A stretch of DNA of 64,000 nucleotides from Lepus europaeus (lineage: Eukaryota; Chordata; Mammalia; Lagomorpha; Leporidae), in assembly GCF_033115175.1 (NCBI RefSeq), contig NC_084827.1, positions 147,615,701-147,679,700 of the forward strand, given 5' to 3'. The notes beneath the pieces are model-generated. The model saw only the letters and a program-made list of their open reading frames with translations, made no database searches and was not told the DNA's origin. The position numbers were made by a program, and so were the translations under genes. Position 1 is the stretch's first letter. Each line of letters starts with the position of its first letter. Positions 45,776 through 57,785 of the stretch are shown here, piece after piece.

Positions 45776-46552
45776 CATGTGGTCTTAAAGTCAATCTTTC
45801 TTTATCTTGTTCTCTATACATCTTATTTATCATTACATGTTCCTTCATGTGATTTGTGTTATAAGACAAAGACTAGCATGGTTGAAAATACATTTGATAA
45901 CAGAAAAATGAAATTCTTTATAGATTGTCAGCTGGCAATTTTTGGGGAATAGATGTTACCTATCCATGGCCATCCACAGGAACATGTAACATTAATTTAT
46001 AATTTGTGTAATATCAACAATCTACAGGAGCAATGAAAAATATAGCACATTTAGAAGTTGCTGTTGCTTATATATCTTTAAGTTATTGTGAAAATATTCT
46101 GGGGAATCTTTGCTTCAGTCCAGGAAGGATAAAGGGTACTTAACAATTACATGTCCTATTTGCTTTGCTGTTGTTCTTTTTCAGGCTGTGTGTTAATAAG
46201 GCTTTTCCATGGAAACTTCCCAAAGCTGACATAGATACATACCCTGACATATTACTCTTTAGGCTTTGTCTCTCTATTATTAAACAATTAAGAGAATAAA
46301 ATTCATGTAGCCATCTGGAATATTCCAAATGGCTAGACAGAAGATAAAATAGCGTCTCCGTGTTTACAGTTTGTGCAGTTATAGGTTTGTTTATAATGGA
46401 GACGTATACATGTGAGTGGGTTTGGAGTCCTAACCTGAGTGCCAATGGCGAGTCTGGCCTGCTTGGAAATGCCGGGCAGAGCCATAGATCAAGCCTCCTG
46501 AGAGAGTGCTGGTGGATTAGGAGACCGTGTTGTGGTGCGCTTTAGTGTAATG
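45776..46552. other. AT-rich intergenic sequence
   Basis: No recognised gene or repeat. Confidence 0.5.
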
Positions 46553-46861
46553 TGGGGCAGGCATTTGGGCTGGTGGTTAGGACTCTACTTGGGAAGTTCA
46601 CATCATATCCGAGGACTGGCTTCAAGTCCTGGCTCTGCTCTCCGTTCCAGCTTCCTGTTAATGTGCATCCTGGGAGGCTGCAGGGGGAGGCTCCGGTAAT
46701 CAAGTCCTTGTTGTGCACTTGGGAGACTTGGATTGAGTTCCTGGCTCCTAGCTTCAGGCTGACCCAGCACTGGATCTTGTGGGCATTTGAGGAGTGAGTC
46801 TGCAGGTGGAAGATCTGCCCCACTCTCTCTCTCTCTGCCTCTCAAAATAAATAAATACAAA
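46553..46861 (+). mobile_element. CSINE, older copy
   Basis: Plus-oriented, diverged: ggggcaggcatttgggctgg head, ttccagcttcctgttaatgt, ctctctctctctgcctctca and (AAAT)n tail. Confidence 0.87.
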
Positions 46862-47199
46862 ATACTTACTAAAAGACTTCTCCTGTTTATTACCCCTCAG
46901 AAGTTTTATCAGTGCTGACTCCTACAAGCTGTGGGTGAAAGTGCCCATTACCTATCTCCTGAACAAAACAGAACGCTAGATTTTATTTAATATCTTTTAA
47001 ACATCGTTGAGTACCTTTCAAATAACATTGAAAAGTTTTTGCCAACTTTGTGGGAAAATTGTGTCTCCAGATTTCATATATATCATTTCTTTTGGCTTAC
47101 TAGTGAGCTTAAATTTTTATTTTCTTAATGTGGATTTTGGAGGTTTGCCCTTCTTTATTTGTAAATTAGCCATTGAAGTTTTTAAGCCAGTTTGCAAAA

Positions 47200-47640
47200 T
47201 TAGAGTGCCCATCTTATTATTAGTGACTTGTAAGATGTTTTTAGATTGATCTCTTTGGCTTTTTGCTGTTATATGAGTTGCAAATATTTTTATTCTTCAC
47301 CATTTTACTTTTAATTATAAATTTGTGATGTGTGGAAATTTGTGAGTTTTTATGAATTAAATGTATCACAGTTTTTTCCTTTGTTTTCAGATTCAGAGTT
47401 ATTTGTTTACCCCTATCAGGCAAATATTCATCTATGTATTTTCTCAAAAATGTTTTGTTATTTTAAAGCACATGATCATTGTTTTAACAAAAATAACAAT
47501 ACAGATAAGGAGAATGCCTGGGAAGTAACTGAAGGAGTTTATCATTCTTGACAGTTAGAATCTACTTTTCTAATATGAATTTTCTTCAAATTCTTTTTTA
47601 TGGTTCTTTTTTTTACATTTAATTTTGAAACATAAACTTA
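47200..47640 (-). mobile_element. Old L1 3' region fragment
   Basis: Reverse-oriented L1 3' region: tagtgacttgtaagatgttt, atatgagttgcaaatatttt, and aaatattcatctatgtattt. The boundary on the left may reach about 47080. Confidence 0.65.
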
Positions 47641-47670
47641 TTTCACCACCACTATTTATTATTTTAAAAT

Positions 47671-47910
47671 TATATTTATTTTATTTGAAATGCAGAGAGA
47701 GAGAGAGAGAGAGACAGAACCTGCAAATGCCTGCAATGGCTGGGCTCAGAACCAGGACATGGGAACTAAATTGAAATTTCGTTTGTGGATGGCAGGAACT
47801 CAGTCACTTGAACAGTAGCCACTGTCTTCGGTGAGCTTCACTGGCAGAAGGTGGAGTCAGGGCTGGAGCTGAGTACTGAAGTGGGACATGGGTGGATCTG
47901 CCTTTAGGCA
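47671..47910 (-). mobile_element. CSINE, highly diverged
   Basis: Minus-oriented: ttatttgaaatgcagagaga, a GA run, then a body in which only cctgcaatggctgggctcag and ggctggagctgag remain recognisable. It splits the L1 debris on both sides. Confidence 0.65.
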
Positions 47911-47939
47911 AAGGCCTGCTTCTGTGTTTAGGCTTTGGA

Positions 47940-48880
47940 AAACCTTATTTCACTTTTCTTTTTTGTATCTATTAATTTCATTGATTTTTTTGTTAGTGTC
48001 ATTTCATTCTTGTTTAGTAGTGAAAAGAATCAAAGTTGTGTGAATTCATTTTTTCCCAGTGGTAGCTTTGACCACATCTAATGTTTGGTAAGTTGCATCT
48101 TATTGTCATATTCTCCAAATACTTTATTATTGGAATTTATTATTGAGTCTTCAGTCAAAGAATCATTTCAGAGAGTGACTTTTAAAATTTATAAGCAGCT
48201 ATGCTTTAACATTTAAAATTTTGTCATTTTTTGGTTTTATGGAATAATGGTCAAGAGAGATACTTTCTGCCTTTGAATTATATTGTAGATGTATTTGAGT
48301 CTTAGCACACCATTACTTTTCAGAGATGCTCCATATGTGATGGAAAAGCATATGTAGTCTCTAATATGCTAAAATTTAATATGTATTTAATAAATTTAAT
48401 TTTTACATTTTTATTCAAATTCCCTCTGCTTAATACTTTTGGCTTACTAGAACTGTCAAAGACTTAGAGATATCTCTCATAACTATTGTGTTTCTGTCAA
48501 TTTTCCATATATTTCTGGTAGCTTTTACATTACATATTTAAATATTATGCAAATATAAAAATGTATAATTACTAAGCTTTATTGAGAATTATACTTTTAA
48601 CCAATAATATATGACTATTTTTAGCTTAATTTTTCAATATGTTAATATTTGTACTTCACGTTTCTTTATATTGGTTACTTTTTATCATACATACATTCTT
48701 ACATGTTTGCATTTTTATATTTTTATTTTTACATTCAAGTGCTTTGCCTATTTATCCTGGTTTCTTAATGCTTTCTTTCAATTTGTGTAAACATCTTAAA
48801 TATAAGAATTTTAATCCTTTGACTTGTAAATATTGTTCCTAATTTGTTTGAATTGCAGTCATTCTATTTTATGTGAAGAG
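47940..48880 (-). mobile_element. Old L1/HAL1 ORF2 fragment
   Basis: Reverse-oriented: agcagctttgac-type at 48063, ttattgagtcttcagtcaaa, ggaataatggtcaagagaga, gatactttctgcctttgaat, and gatggaaaagcatatgtagt. These follow the ORF2 5'/mid region order. AT-rich and badly decayed. Confidence 0.7.
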
Positions 48881-49600
48881 AATTATTTTTGGATCCAACC
48901 TACTAATGTGTATATGGGATTTCTTTTATTGCTTTTGTCTTCAGGAAATACTTTTCCATATTCTTTCATTTTTTAAATGTGAATTTTATAATCTAACCTT
49001 TACATTTGAATGTGGCTTATTTCTAAATGAACTTTTCTCCAACGACTTCCCCAAATGCTTTGGCAGCAGTTATGAAGCCACTCTTTCCTTATAGCCAGTG
49101 TGAAATGCTGTTTTTGATGGATGCTGGAATTGGCTGACTCCGGCTCCATTCCCTCCTCCGGGTGAGGCTTTCTGTATGCAGAGGCTAGCAATCTAAGAGC
49201 TGCCTTTCCCAGGGTCTCTTGCTGCTGTGGTTCAGAAGTAATTTTGGTTCCACCCATCATCCGTGCCAATATGACACTTGCTTTTGGAACTGCATTAGTG
49301 GGAGATGTGTATTTTGATAACACATTATGGCACAAGCGAGAAAGCCCCAGTGTAAGTAGATTCCTGACAGGGAAACCCCCAAAGGTAGCCATGGCAGATT
49401 TTACAGTCAAGCTAAAACCTGTATAAGTCTGGGGCTGGGAGTTATTTCTGGAAGCAAAGAGTAGAATTTGCTTCTTCAGCCCTTCCAAAGATTTTATAGT
49501 ACCTGGTAACAAATCCCTTTTGGGGTGAACTAGAGAGAATTGCAGCTTAAATCTACCTCATATATTGACTTTATCAAACTTTATCCTCTTATATGCAGAA
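48881..49600. other. Unresolved segment with 170-codon minus frame
   Basis: The minus frame 49000-49512 has 170 codons, which is long for AT-rich intergenic DNA. I recognise no domain. Its composition (many Ser, Lys, Gln) and neighbouring L1 debris suggest a decayed repeat or pseudogene. An LTR origin is possible but not shown. Confidence 0.3.
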
Positions 49601-50229
49601 GTACCTAATTCTGTATGTGTATTCTGTTTGAGTTGTCTACCTGTGTGCCACGTATAAAAAGATCTGATTATTATAACTTTATAATATGGTTTAACATGTG
49701 CAAGCTGAGTAGTCATCTTTATTCTTTTTTTATTAAAGATATTCCTCTGTATGAACATTGCTATCACTCTGACAATGTTCTCATAGTTCTCACTCTACCC
49801 GCCTCCTGTTCCTTGGGGATTTTGATCTGTATGTCATTCAGAGAAGCTTCTTGTCCTTTGAGCTCCAGCCCCAGGGTTGAGCTCCCAATGACTTGATAAT
49901 AAACGTAGTGTATCTGTCATTAAGTGATTCTGAAAATTTAAGGTAGGGGTTTGGAAACTAAAATGTGACCTTTATTTACTTGGCTTTAAAATTGCACCTG
50001 CCAAATTTATGTCAAATGACTTATACAAAACTAACATCAGGCAAGTCTAGACACTTCAGTGCATCTAAGACATGGGGAATGATCAATGGTTAACTGAGGG
50101 GAAGCCTAGTCCAGAATTATTTATAGTGGCTGTCGTTCGGCCCAGGAAAATGTGAACTGTGAGAAACAGAGGTAGAGCCTTCAGGATAAAGGCCCGTAAG
50201 CCCCACACGTTTGTTTCTCTGTTTCTTTC
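49601..50229. other. Unique intergenic sequence
   Basis: No recognised gene or repeat. Confidence 0.5.
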
Positions 50230-50390
50230 GAGGCATGTGTAACAGCACTAATCTAGAAGCAAGCGTGTCTGAGTTCTGGTTCTGTTTCTGTCTCTGTCTC
50301 AACTACATTTGGGCTAAACATTGGACTTCTCTGAGACTCTGGCTTCCATTCTAACACAATGGGAATGAGTCATTGCACACTGTACCAGGC
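50230..50390 (+). repeat. MIR fragment
   Basis: Plus MIR: gtctgagttctggttctgtt, attggacttctctgagactc, and cattctaacacaatgggaat. Confidence 0.6.
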
Positions 50391-50465
50391 TGTGCAACTG
50401 TGAATCCATACCTTTTCTGTTATCGTCACTTTTACTGGCCTTGATCTCTTAAAACATTCTGGTCT

Positions 50466-50811
50466 GGCCGGCGCCGCGGCTCACTAGGCTAATCCTCTGC
50501 CTTGCGGCGCCGGCACACCGGGTTCTAGTCCCGGTTGGGGCACCGATCCTGTCCCGGTTGCCCCTCTTCCAGGCCAGCTCTCTGCTGTGGCCAGGGAGTG
50601 CAGTGGAGGAGGCCCAAGTCCTTGGGCCCTGCACCCCATGGGAGACCAGGATAAGCACCTGGCTCCTGCCATCGGATCAGCGCGGTGCGCCGGCCGCAGC
50701 GCGCTACCGCGGCGGCCATTGGAGGGTGAACCAACGGCAAAAGGAAGACCTTTCTCTCTGTCTCTCTCACACTGTCCACTCTGCCTTTCAAAAAAAAAAA
50801 AAAAACAAAAA
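50466..50811 (+). mobile_element. CSINE, young, full length
   Basis: Complete plus copy from ggccggcgccgcggctcact to a 15-A-class tail. Perfect 15-bp target duplication AAAACATTCTGGTCT at 50451-50465 and 50812-50826. Frames across 50449-50885 are by-products. Confidence 0.96.
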
Positions 50812-51466
50812 AAAACATTCTGGTCTGTCACTCCATCTTCTTCATCGAACTTCTTAGACATTTGTGACATCTCTTGATGCAACAAGATCCCAAAACAGCT
50901 ACCTGTTGACCTATCTCAGCTATCATTGTTCATATTCTGTCAAATTCCCAGAGCCTTTGTGAGACCCTCGCACCTCTCTTCTCAGGTGACTCAGAACTTA
51001 CTAAAGGGAAGTACTCTCGCTACATGTTCTTTTCTTACAGCCACCCCCCCAAAAAAAAAAAAAAAAAAAGTCTGCCTTCACAGGTGAAGTAGTGATTAAG
51101 AAATGGAGATGGAAATTGATAGCAAGTATGAGATTAGTTTTACATCTAGACGTTCTCCTAGCACTTGTAACTGCATCTGTTAATCCTCCATTTGCCTTTA
51201 AAAATAAAATGGCTCATGAAATCTGTGAATTACTAGGCTATGGGATGCTTCTGGGGTTTAGAAGTAGTAACAGAGCTCTAGGCATTTGGTACTGAAGAGA
51301 ATCAAAAGTCCTGGTGGATTCGGGGAGCAGTGAGGTTGGGCAGAGAGGACCCTTGATAGTTTGACAGTGACCCTCAGGTTCATTTGTGAAATATTCGGTT
51401 ACAGTGGGTATTGCAAGAACAGAGGCCTTGGCTGGCCATGGTTTAAAGCTTATTCTTAAGCTGTTT

Positions 51467-51790
51467 TTTTTTTTTTTTTAAAGATTTTATGTATTGATTT
51501 GAGAGGTAGAGTTACAGACAATGAGAGGGAAAGACAGAGAGAAAAGTCTTCCTTCCGTTGGTTCACTCCCCAAATGGCCCCAACAGCTGGAGCTACACAG
51601 ATCCAAACAGGTGCTTCTTCCTGGTCTCCCATGTGGGTGCAGGGGCCCAAGGACTTAGGCCATCCTCCACTGCTTTTCCAGGCTACAGCAGAGAGCGGGA
51701 TTGGAAGAGGAGCAGCGGGGAACTGGTGCTCATATGGGATTCCAGTGCCGCAGGCGGAGGATTAACCTGCTGTGCCACAGCACTGGCCCC
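51467..51790 (-). mobile_element. CSINE, full length
   Basis: Minus-oriented from a T run through aaagattttatgtattgatt to the head ending gccacagcactggcccc. Target duplication TAAGCTGTTT at 51457-51466 and 51791-51800. Confidence 0.95.
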
Positions 51791-51800
51791 TAAGCTGTTT

Positions 51801-52784
51801 AATCACCTCTACCTTTGTGCTTTAGACATTTTACTTCTTCACATGTAGATAACAAACTTTAAGGAAGAATAAACAACATCCCACACAGAGTGTTTATTTC
51901 TCCTGTCACGAGAATGATGCATGGTTTTGGGAGAAAATACCAAAAGTGCAGAAAAATGGAAACAAAAAAAATGCTGATTAATACTTGCCAATTAAATACT
52001 AAATAAATATTCTGATGCCTATCGTTTTACTTTTTTAATGTATCATTTGAATGCGTTCTTTCTAACTTTTTATATGCACTTTCAAGCAATAGCTCAGGGA
52101 TACGGCAGACGTACACCTTGGCTTCTCCACTACTGTGTCGTAAACACTTTCTTATGATTCCATGAAATCCTTGGCTTGCACTTCTGGCCACGATGCTTTT
52201 GACGGTATTGGATTCTGCTCAGTGTGAATTTCTTTCTCAGCCTTCTTTTTCATCTTAAAGAGAGAAAGTGGATTTTCAGTTTTTACCAGTAGGTGTCATC
52301 CATTCACACAAAGCACAGCCTGAGGAACTCCGTGTGATTTGACTTAACCTCTGTAGTTTGCACTGTATTCTAATAATATGTTCCAGCCTTCTGAGCCCCT
52401 CGAGTGAAAGACACTTAGGCTCTAAATATTATTTGAAGAAGAGGTTTCTTTTGCCAATTTTAGATTCTTGCAAAGAAAGAAAACAAAGCATTTTTGAAAT
52501 GGAATGAATTTCGTTAAGTTTGAAGTTATCATTTTATATCCTAAAAAAACACATTGACAACTGGGGAGAAATTATTGGATGACCACCCGAAGGAAGCCAG
52601 TGAGGCTGTTGTCATGTGACCACCAAAAACACACATAAAAGCCTGCTTTTTGCAAGGGAGTCACCAGTCTTCATCCTGCATATGAAAAGTCAAGGTGAAT
52701 CAAATGTAAAAAGATTTTTTTTTAATATCAAAGCATATTAAAGTGTCATGAAATTTTCAAACCATCATCACTAGATTTTTGGCA
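51801..52784. other. Repeat-poor intergenic sequence
   Basis: No recognised repeat. It contains a CTCF-like motif at about 52285-52299 (accagtaggtgtcat) and several TTTCC/GGAAA NFAT-like half-sites. Function is unknown. Confidence 0.4.
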
Positions 52785-52955
52785 TCGTGTAGGAGTTCTC
52801 AAGAACTTTCATATACATGACTTGATCCTCAGACGAATCCTCTGAGGTTACATATGAGTGCAGTTCTGCTCAGAGAGGTTAGGCATCTGATTCAGGGCCA
52901 CACAGCCAGCAAATGAGAGTCAGGTCTAGAGCAAGGGTCCCCTGACTTTATATGA
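52785..52955 (-). repeat. MIR SINE
   Basis: Minus MIR: atgacttgatcctcagacga, tctgaggttacatatgagtg, gctcagagaggttaggcatc, gggccacacagccagcaaat. Confidence 0.8.
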
Positions 52956-53479
52956 ATATGGGTAAGTATGTACTGCATAGCAAGTGTTATCCTCGAAAGC
53001 ATAGGTTGAAAATTAATAGTCCATGGGCCAAAGTGGATCTTCAGATATATTTTGTTTGCTTTTCATAATGTTGACTTACATTGTATTTTAATTCTGTTGA
53101 ATGAGTTGCAGATCTAAAAATCACATTACTTCCAACAACAGAAACTAGACTTTGTGTGTATTCAGAAAAAGTCAGAAGATATTCCCTGTGGCAATGTATA
53201 GCTGGAGCCGATTGACTGTGCCTCCCCTGTGAGCTGTTCAACTTGCCCCTTCATCACTCTACCTCGTTCATTAGGCCTGTCTATGTGGCCCTGTATCCTT
53301 ATAAGTTTTGAGGGTTTTTTAAAAATCTTTTGGGAATGATTGTGTACTTATTCCAGCTATTCTATTGTGGTTCAAAACACGTTTGGAACAGCTTTCAGAA
53401 TCAGGTTAAGAGTCACACAGAAGACAAGTGGCGACAGTATTTTAGCCCATTTTATTTTTGATTGGCAAGTGGCCTCATC
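52956..53479. other. Unique intergenic sequence
   Basis: No recognised gene. The segment at about 53205-53300 has weak old-repeat character only. Confidence 0.4.
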
Positions 53480-54247
53480 TGCTTGGTCACTCAAGAGAAG
53501 TATATAGAACTAAATGGAGTATACAGAGTTAAAAGGAGACCTGGAGTTTGAGTTCTGGGGAATGGCAATATCACCATTTAGAAAGAGAGCAGAATTAAAA
53601 GAACTGGCAAAAGAGTCCACACAGAGAAAGGGACCTGAGAGATGGGAAGAAAGAAAGAGGAAGGCAATGATTCTGCCCATTTCTAGAGCCTGGGGGCTTC
53701 AGTGAAGTGTTGCTTGAGATGAGAGGAGAAAGATTTCCTTCTGAGAGTTGGACTTTAAATTCAGAATAGAATAACTAGTGAGGCATGCAAGGGAGCCTAA
53801 AATTAGCAGATATCTCTTAGTTCTGAAAACTCAGTCAGGAGTGAGTGGGACTATTTCCATAAAGTAAGTGTAACATCAAACATAAGGTAGAACATCAGAT
53901 GAATCAGAGAGGTCAAGAGCAGTAAGGAGAGAGTGAACACTGGAGTTGGCAGTGTGGGGCTCATGGGTGAGCTTAGGAAAAGCACTTCCATTGGAATGAC
54001 AGATGGAAACCAATCTACAGTGGGTCAAGGAGCAATTAGGGAAAAAATGAAGAGCAGAGATTGAACGTGGACTTCTCTTTACTAAGACAGAAGTAGATAG
54101 CAGGGTGTGTGTGTGTGTGTGAATGATTGGGAAGATTCTAGTATGCTTGTAAACCAAAGGGAAGGAGCTAAGGATGGTGATCCAGGGGCTGATAGGACTA
54201 AGGGAGCAAGAACCCTGGAGACATTGAAAGGAATGGGATCCCTGGAA
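53480..54247 (-). repeat. L2 LINE fragment, internal part
   Basis: Reverse-oriented L2: agttctggggaatggcaata, gggacctgagagatgggaag, cagagaggtcaagagcagta, gatggaaaccaatctacagt, and gtgggtcaaggagcaattag. It lies further 5' in L2 than the copy at 54970, so the two are different pieces. A short (GT)n at 54105-54120 interrupts it. Confidence 0.7.
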
Positions 54248-54255
54248 TGAAGGGA

Positions 54256-54599
54256 GGTTTTTTTTTTTTTTTAAAGAGATTTATTTGTTTAATCTGAAAG
54301 TCAGAGTTCTAGAGAGAGAAGGAAAGGGAGAGAGAGAGGCAGAGATCTTCCATTGGCTGGTTCACTCCCCAGATGGTTGCGATGGCCAGGGCTGGGCCAG
54401 GCCAAAGCCAAGAGCTTCATCCAGGTCTCCCACATGGGTGGCAGGTGCCCAAGCACTTGAGCCATCCGCCATTTCTTTTCCCAGGTGCATTAGCAGGGAG
54501 CTGGATTGGAAGTGGAACAGCCAGCACACAAACCGGTAGCCATATGGGATGCTAGCAACGCAGGCAGTGGCTTTACTCACTATGCCACAGGGCCAGCCC
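54256..54599 (-). mobile_element. CSINE, full length
   Basis: Minus-oriented from T run and aaagagatttatttgtttaa to the head ccacagggccagccc. Target duplication TGAAGGGA at 54248-54255 and 54600-54607. Confidence 0.92.
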
Positions 54600-54607
54600 T
54601 GAAGGGA

Positions 54608-54969
54608 TATTTTAAAAAAAATATATCCATCATGTTGTTTTATAGTCACATCTGACAATAATTTTTATCTCTCATGGAAGTTTACAATTAGTTTTCTGGG
54701 CTTTGTGGATTAATGAATAACTTTAAATGAGAAAACTTTTGGCTATTAAAATCAAATATTCTTTTGTTTGATGACTAAGAATCAACAACTGATCAGATAA
54801 GAGATGAATCAGGATGATGAATTGTTATACTTATTGAATTACTTTCAATGTGAAATACAACTACATTTTGATGATTTCTGCACTTGCATTATCATTCAAA
54901 GAGCAAAACAGTCATTGGTGAGAATTCCCGAGGTAATATGGTTCTTTCAAAAGTCAAGGATTCTTGAAA
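54608..54969. other. AT-rich intergenic sequence
   Basis: Nothing recognised. Confidence 0.5.
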
Positions 54970-56070
54970 CACCCAGTCATTCACCAAATAGTTACAAAGC
55001 GTTCACTGTGACCAAAGACTGTGCTAGGTCCTGCAGATATAGCTGTAAAGAATGGATCTTCAGTCCTTGTTCTGATGTTGCTTATAGCCTTGGAGGGGCT
55101 GCAGAAGAGCAAACAGGCCATGACAGTAGCTTGATGAATATTTGGATTGGGGATACAGGGGCCAGCGCTATGGCACAGTGAATTAAAGCCCTGGCCTACA
55201 GCACCGGCATCCCATATGGGCACCGGTTCGAGTCCCGTCTGCTCCACTTCCAATCCAGCTCTCTACTATGGCCTGGAAAAGCAGTAGAAGATGGCCCAAG
55301 TGCTTGGGTCCGTGCACCCACATGAGAGACCTGAAAGAAGCTCCTGGCTTCTGGCTTCAGATAGGTGCAGCTCTGGCCATTGTGGTCATCTGGGGGAGTG
55401 AACCAGCCGATGGAAGACCTCTCTTTTTCTCTCTCTGGTTCTACCTCTCTCTGTAACTCTGTCTTTCTAATAAATAAATAAATCTCTTAAAAAAAAGGAT
55501 TGAGGATACAGAGCGACATAGCAGGGTGCAGAAAAGCCACCAAATGTCAGTGGTTATGGAAGTGGTTGATGATGTGTGAGATGGGTTGGGGATGCCGTCT
55601 TCACTGACTTGTTGGGTATATAAGCAAGGACAGTAGGATTTCTGCAGGAGAAGGAAGCGTGGGTCAGGAGGGAAATTGTGCACAGTAAGAAGGCTTCTGG
55701 AAGTGGGAAGAAGAGTTAACTTAGGGAATTTGGAGAACCATGTCATTCAATGTGATTAATGCCTTCAGTGTAGGAGGAAGAAAGAGCAAATATGGCGAGA
55801 GATGGGGCTGGATTGGGTAGGGAGCTGCCCTTCGTAAAGGAACTAGGAAGATTTGGGCCTTATCTATGACCAACAGGAAGCTAGTAGAAGGTGCTCAGCG
55901 GGGCAGAGAAGAATTTGATTTATGTTTTACAAGGACTACTCTGGTTGTAGTGGGGCGACAGACTGAAATAGGACAGGAATGGGAGCAGAACGACTACGAG
56001 GCAGGTGCTGGAGGCTTCATCTAAGGTAGTGACCCTGAGAGGATAGGAACCAAAAATACCTGGGACACAG
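54970..56070 (-). repeat. L2 LINE, 3' half, split by CSINE
   Basis: Left part 54970-55158 begins with the reversed L2 3' end (cattcaccaaatagttacaa, gactgtgctaggtcctgc). The right part 55497-56070 continues with gggccttatctatgaccaac, tttgatttatgttttacaag, gactactctggttgtagtgg and gtgctggaggcttc. The CSINE at 55159 interrupts it. Confidence 0.8.
55159..55496 (+). mobile_element. CSINE, full length, nested in L2
   Basis: Plus-oriented: gggccagcgctatggcacag head, (TAAA)n and A-rich tail. The 15-bp target duplication GGATTGGGGATACAG / GGATTGAGGATACAG is at 55144-55158 and 55497-55511. Confidence 0.95.
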
Positions 56071-57060
56071 TTGGGAAGTGGAATAATTGGGGCTTATTGG
56101 TGAAATCAGTGGAAGGTAGTAGAGGGCTGGCTAAATGCTTGGGTGGTTGGAGCTGCCACTCCACCCCACAGACGATGGAGGAGGAGCAACAATTTTGATT
56201 AAGGGAAGATAATTCCTTTTGGGTGCCTGTCCATCTAGAATGGCAAACCAAGTTTAGGTGAAGCATAGGCATGTGTGGGGTGCTTTTGAACCCTGTTGTT
56301 TAGACTCAGTGACCTACTGGATGAGCTCTGCCCACACAAATGTTGCTTTCAATAGGTTTTGAGCAAAGCAAAAGAAGGATTCACCTGCAGAGCTTCAGAA
56401 AAGCGAGCCTGGGGCCTCAAAACTGGTTGCCCACAAAGCAAGAAATAATAAACATCCACTTTTAATGTACCAAACTTTCCATTTCCCACCCTCACCCCAG
56501 GCATCTGCACACATAAATCAAACCCTCTTAAGTCATGGAATGAAAAGTGTGTGATAAACTAAAAGCAAACCAAAAAGTGCTTCCTGTGGGGTGAATGGAA
56601 AGTTTTGGCAGTTTATTTTCCAGGCACAGGGAAAGCAGTTCTGAATATTTCAAAGCATAAGTAATTGTATTAACTGAGATTTTTGAGAAGATGAGAAAGA
56701 TCAGATGTAGGGGATTTTGATGTAAACCGCTGTTTACAGAGAAGCAAGGCCTGCTCCACTTTAAGATCAGTTACCACCCAGTGTCCTGCAAACCAAGAAG
56801 CATGATGGTTGGGAAAAAGCGAACAGATTCATATCAAATGAAAACACATACAGCCTGCTGAGCTCATGCTGAATTCAACCATAACCTGTGCAGTAGTTCC
56901 TCCTTAGAGGTGGAACTACTGCACCTAAATTTTATTAGGAAAGCTTATTTTCCTTGCATTCAAGTATACTGGAACTTCCTCTGGGACCTGAGTACCTTCC
57001 ACCACAAAAATGTGAGGTGTTACCAGTAATGTCTGATTAGCAAAGGAGGACTGGTGTGAC
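56071..57060. other. Repeat-poor block upstream of ICOS with strong hairpin
   Basis: About 1 kb without a recognisable repeat, 3-4 kb upstream of the ICOS start. It holds NFAT-like sites (tggaaagttttgg at about 56598, tttccatttcccac at about 56477), an ETS-like cttcctct near 56971, and the inverted repeat at 56888-56924. A role as an ICOS regulatory element is inference only. Confidence 0.4.
56888..56924. repeat. Near-perfect inverted repeat (hairpin)
   Basis: Arms GTGCAGTAGTTCC (56888-56900) and GGAACTACTGCAC (56912-56924) are perfect reverse complements of 13 bp. Inside, after one T:T mismatch, CCT (56902-56904) pairs with AGG (56908-56910), leaving a 3-base loop TAG... spanning 56905-56907. 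Confidence 0.9.
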
Positions 57061-57064
57061 AGTT

Positions 57065-57290
57065 GGAAGTGGAAACCAGGACTCTGAAACCCAGAGCCTC
57101 ACTGGCTGGGTTTGACCTGGTTCCATGACTTATCAGCTACACGCCCCTGGGGTAGTTCATCTCTGTAGCTCTCAGTTTGCTCATCCATGAAAGGAGGCTA
57201 AGGATGGGACCTGTGTTGGAGCGTGAGTAGAGCGGGATGCCGCGTGGGCAGCACAGTGTCTGGCACACAGTGTGTGCTCAGCAGGTGGCC
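57065..57290 (+). repeat. MIR SINE, near complete
   Basis: Plus MIR: ggaccaggactctg-type start, ggttccatgacttatcagct, gctctcagtttgctcatcca, and the 3' part cagtgtctggcacacagtgt. Confidence 0.82.
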
Positions 57291-57664
57291 CTTCCCTGCT
57301 GGCGTCTGCCCTGCTGCTTCCTGGCTGTGACTCAGCTTGGCTCACCTCTGGAACTCTGGAACTTGCAGCAGCTTTGATGCCATGACGTTAAAGGACCCCA
57401 GCATGATGCCCACAGGTCTAGAAGCTCCTTCTCTTGAAGCCGCTGAGGGGGGTTGGGGAGTACAGTGGAAGGGAAATGGAGGAAATTGGAGTAGCGAGAG
57501 TTCCCATTTCATCCTGGTGACCCAGTTTGTGCTGTTCAGGTTAGCTTAGTCGCTTCAAATAACTTACATCACATCCACTTCTGGGATTCAGGAGCCCTAA
57601 ACAAGATACTGAAGGGGAAGGAACCTGGGCAACTTAGGAAATCACTCTAAGAACTCTTTGGCCT
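57291..57664. other. Unique sequence
   Basis: The frame 57337-57549 has no known domain. Nothing else recognised. Confidence 0.45.
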
Positions 57665-57675
57665 TGGTCTAGTAT

Positions 57676-57745
57676 ATATATATATATTTTTAATATTTTT
57701 GTTTGTTTGTTTATTTGAAAGAGTTACACAGAAAGAGAAGGAGAG

Positions 57746-57785
<40 letters not shown>

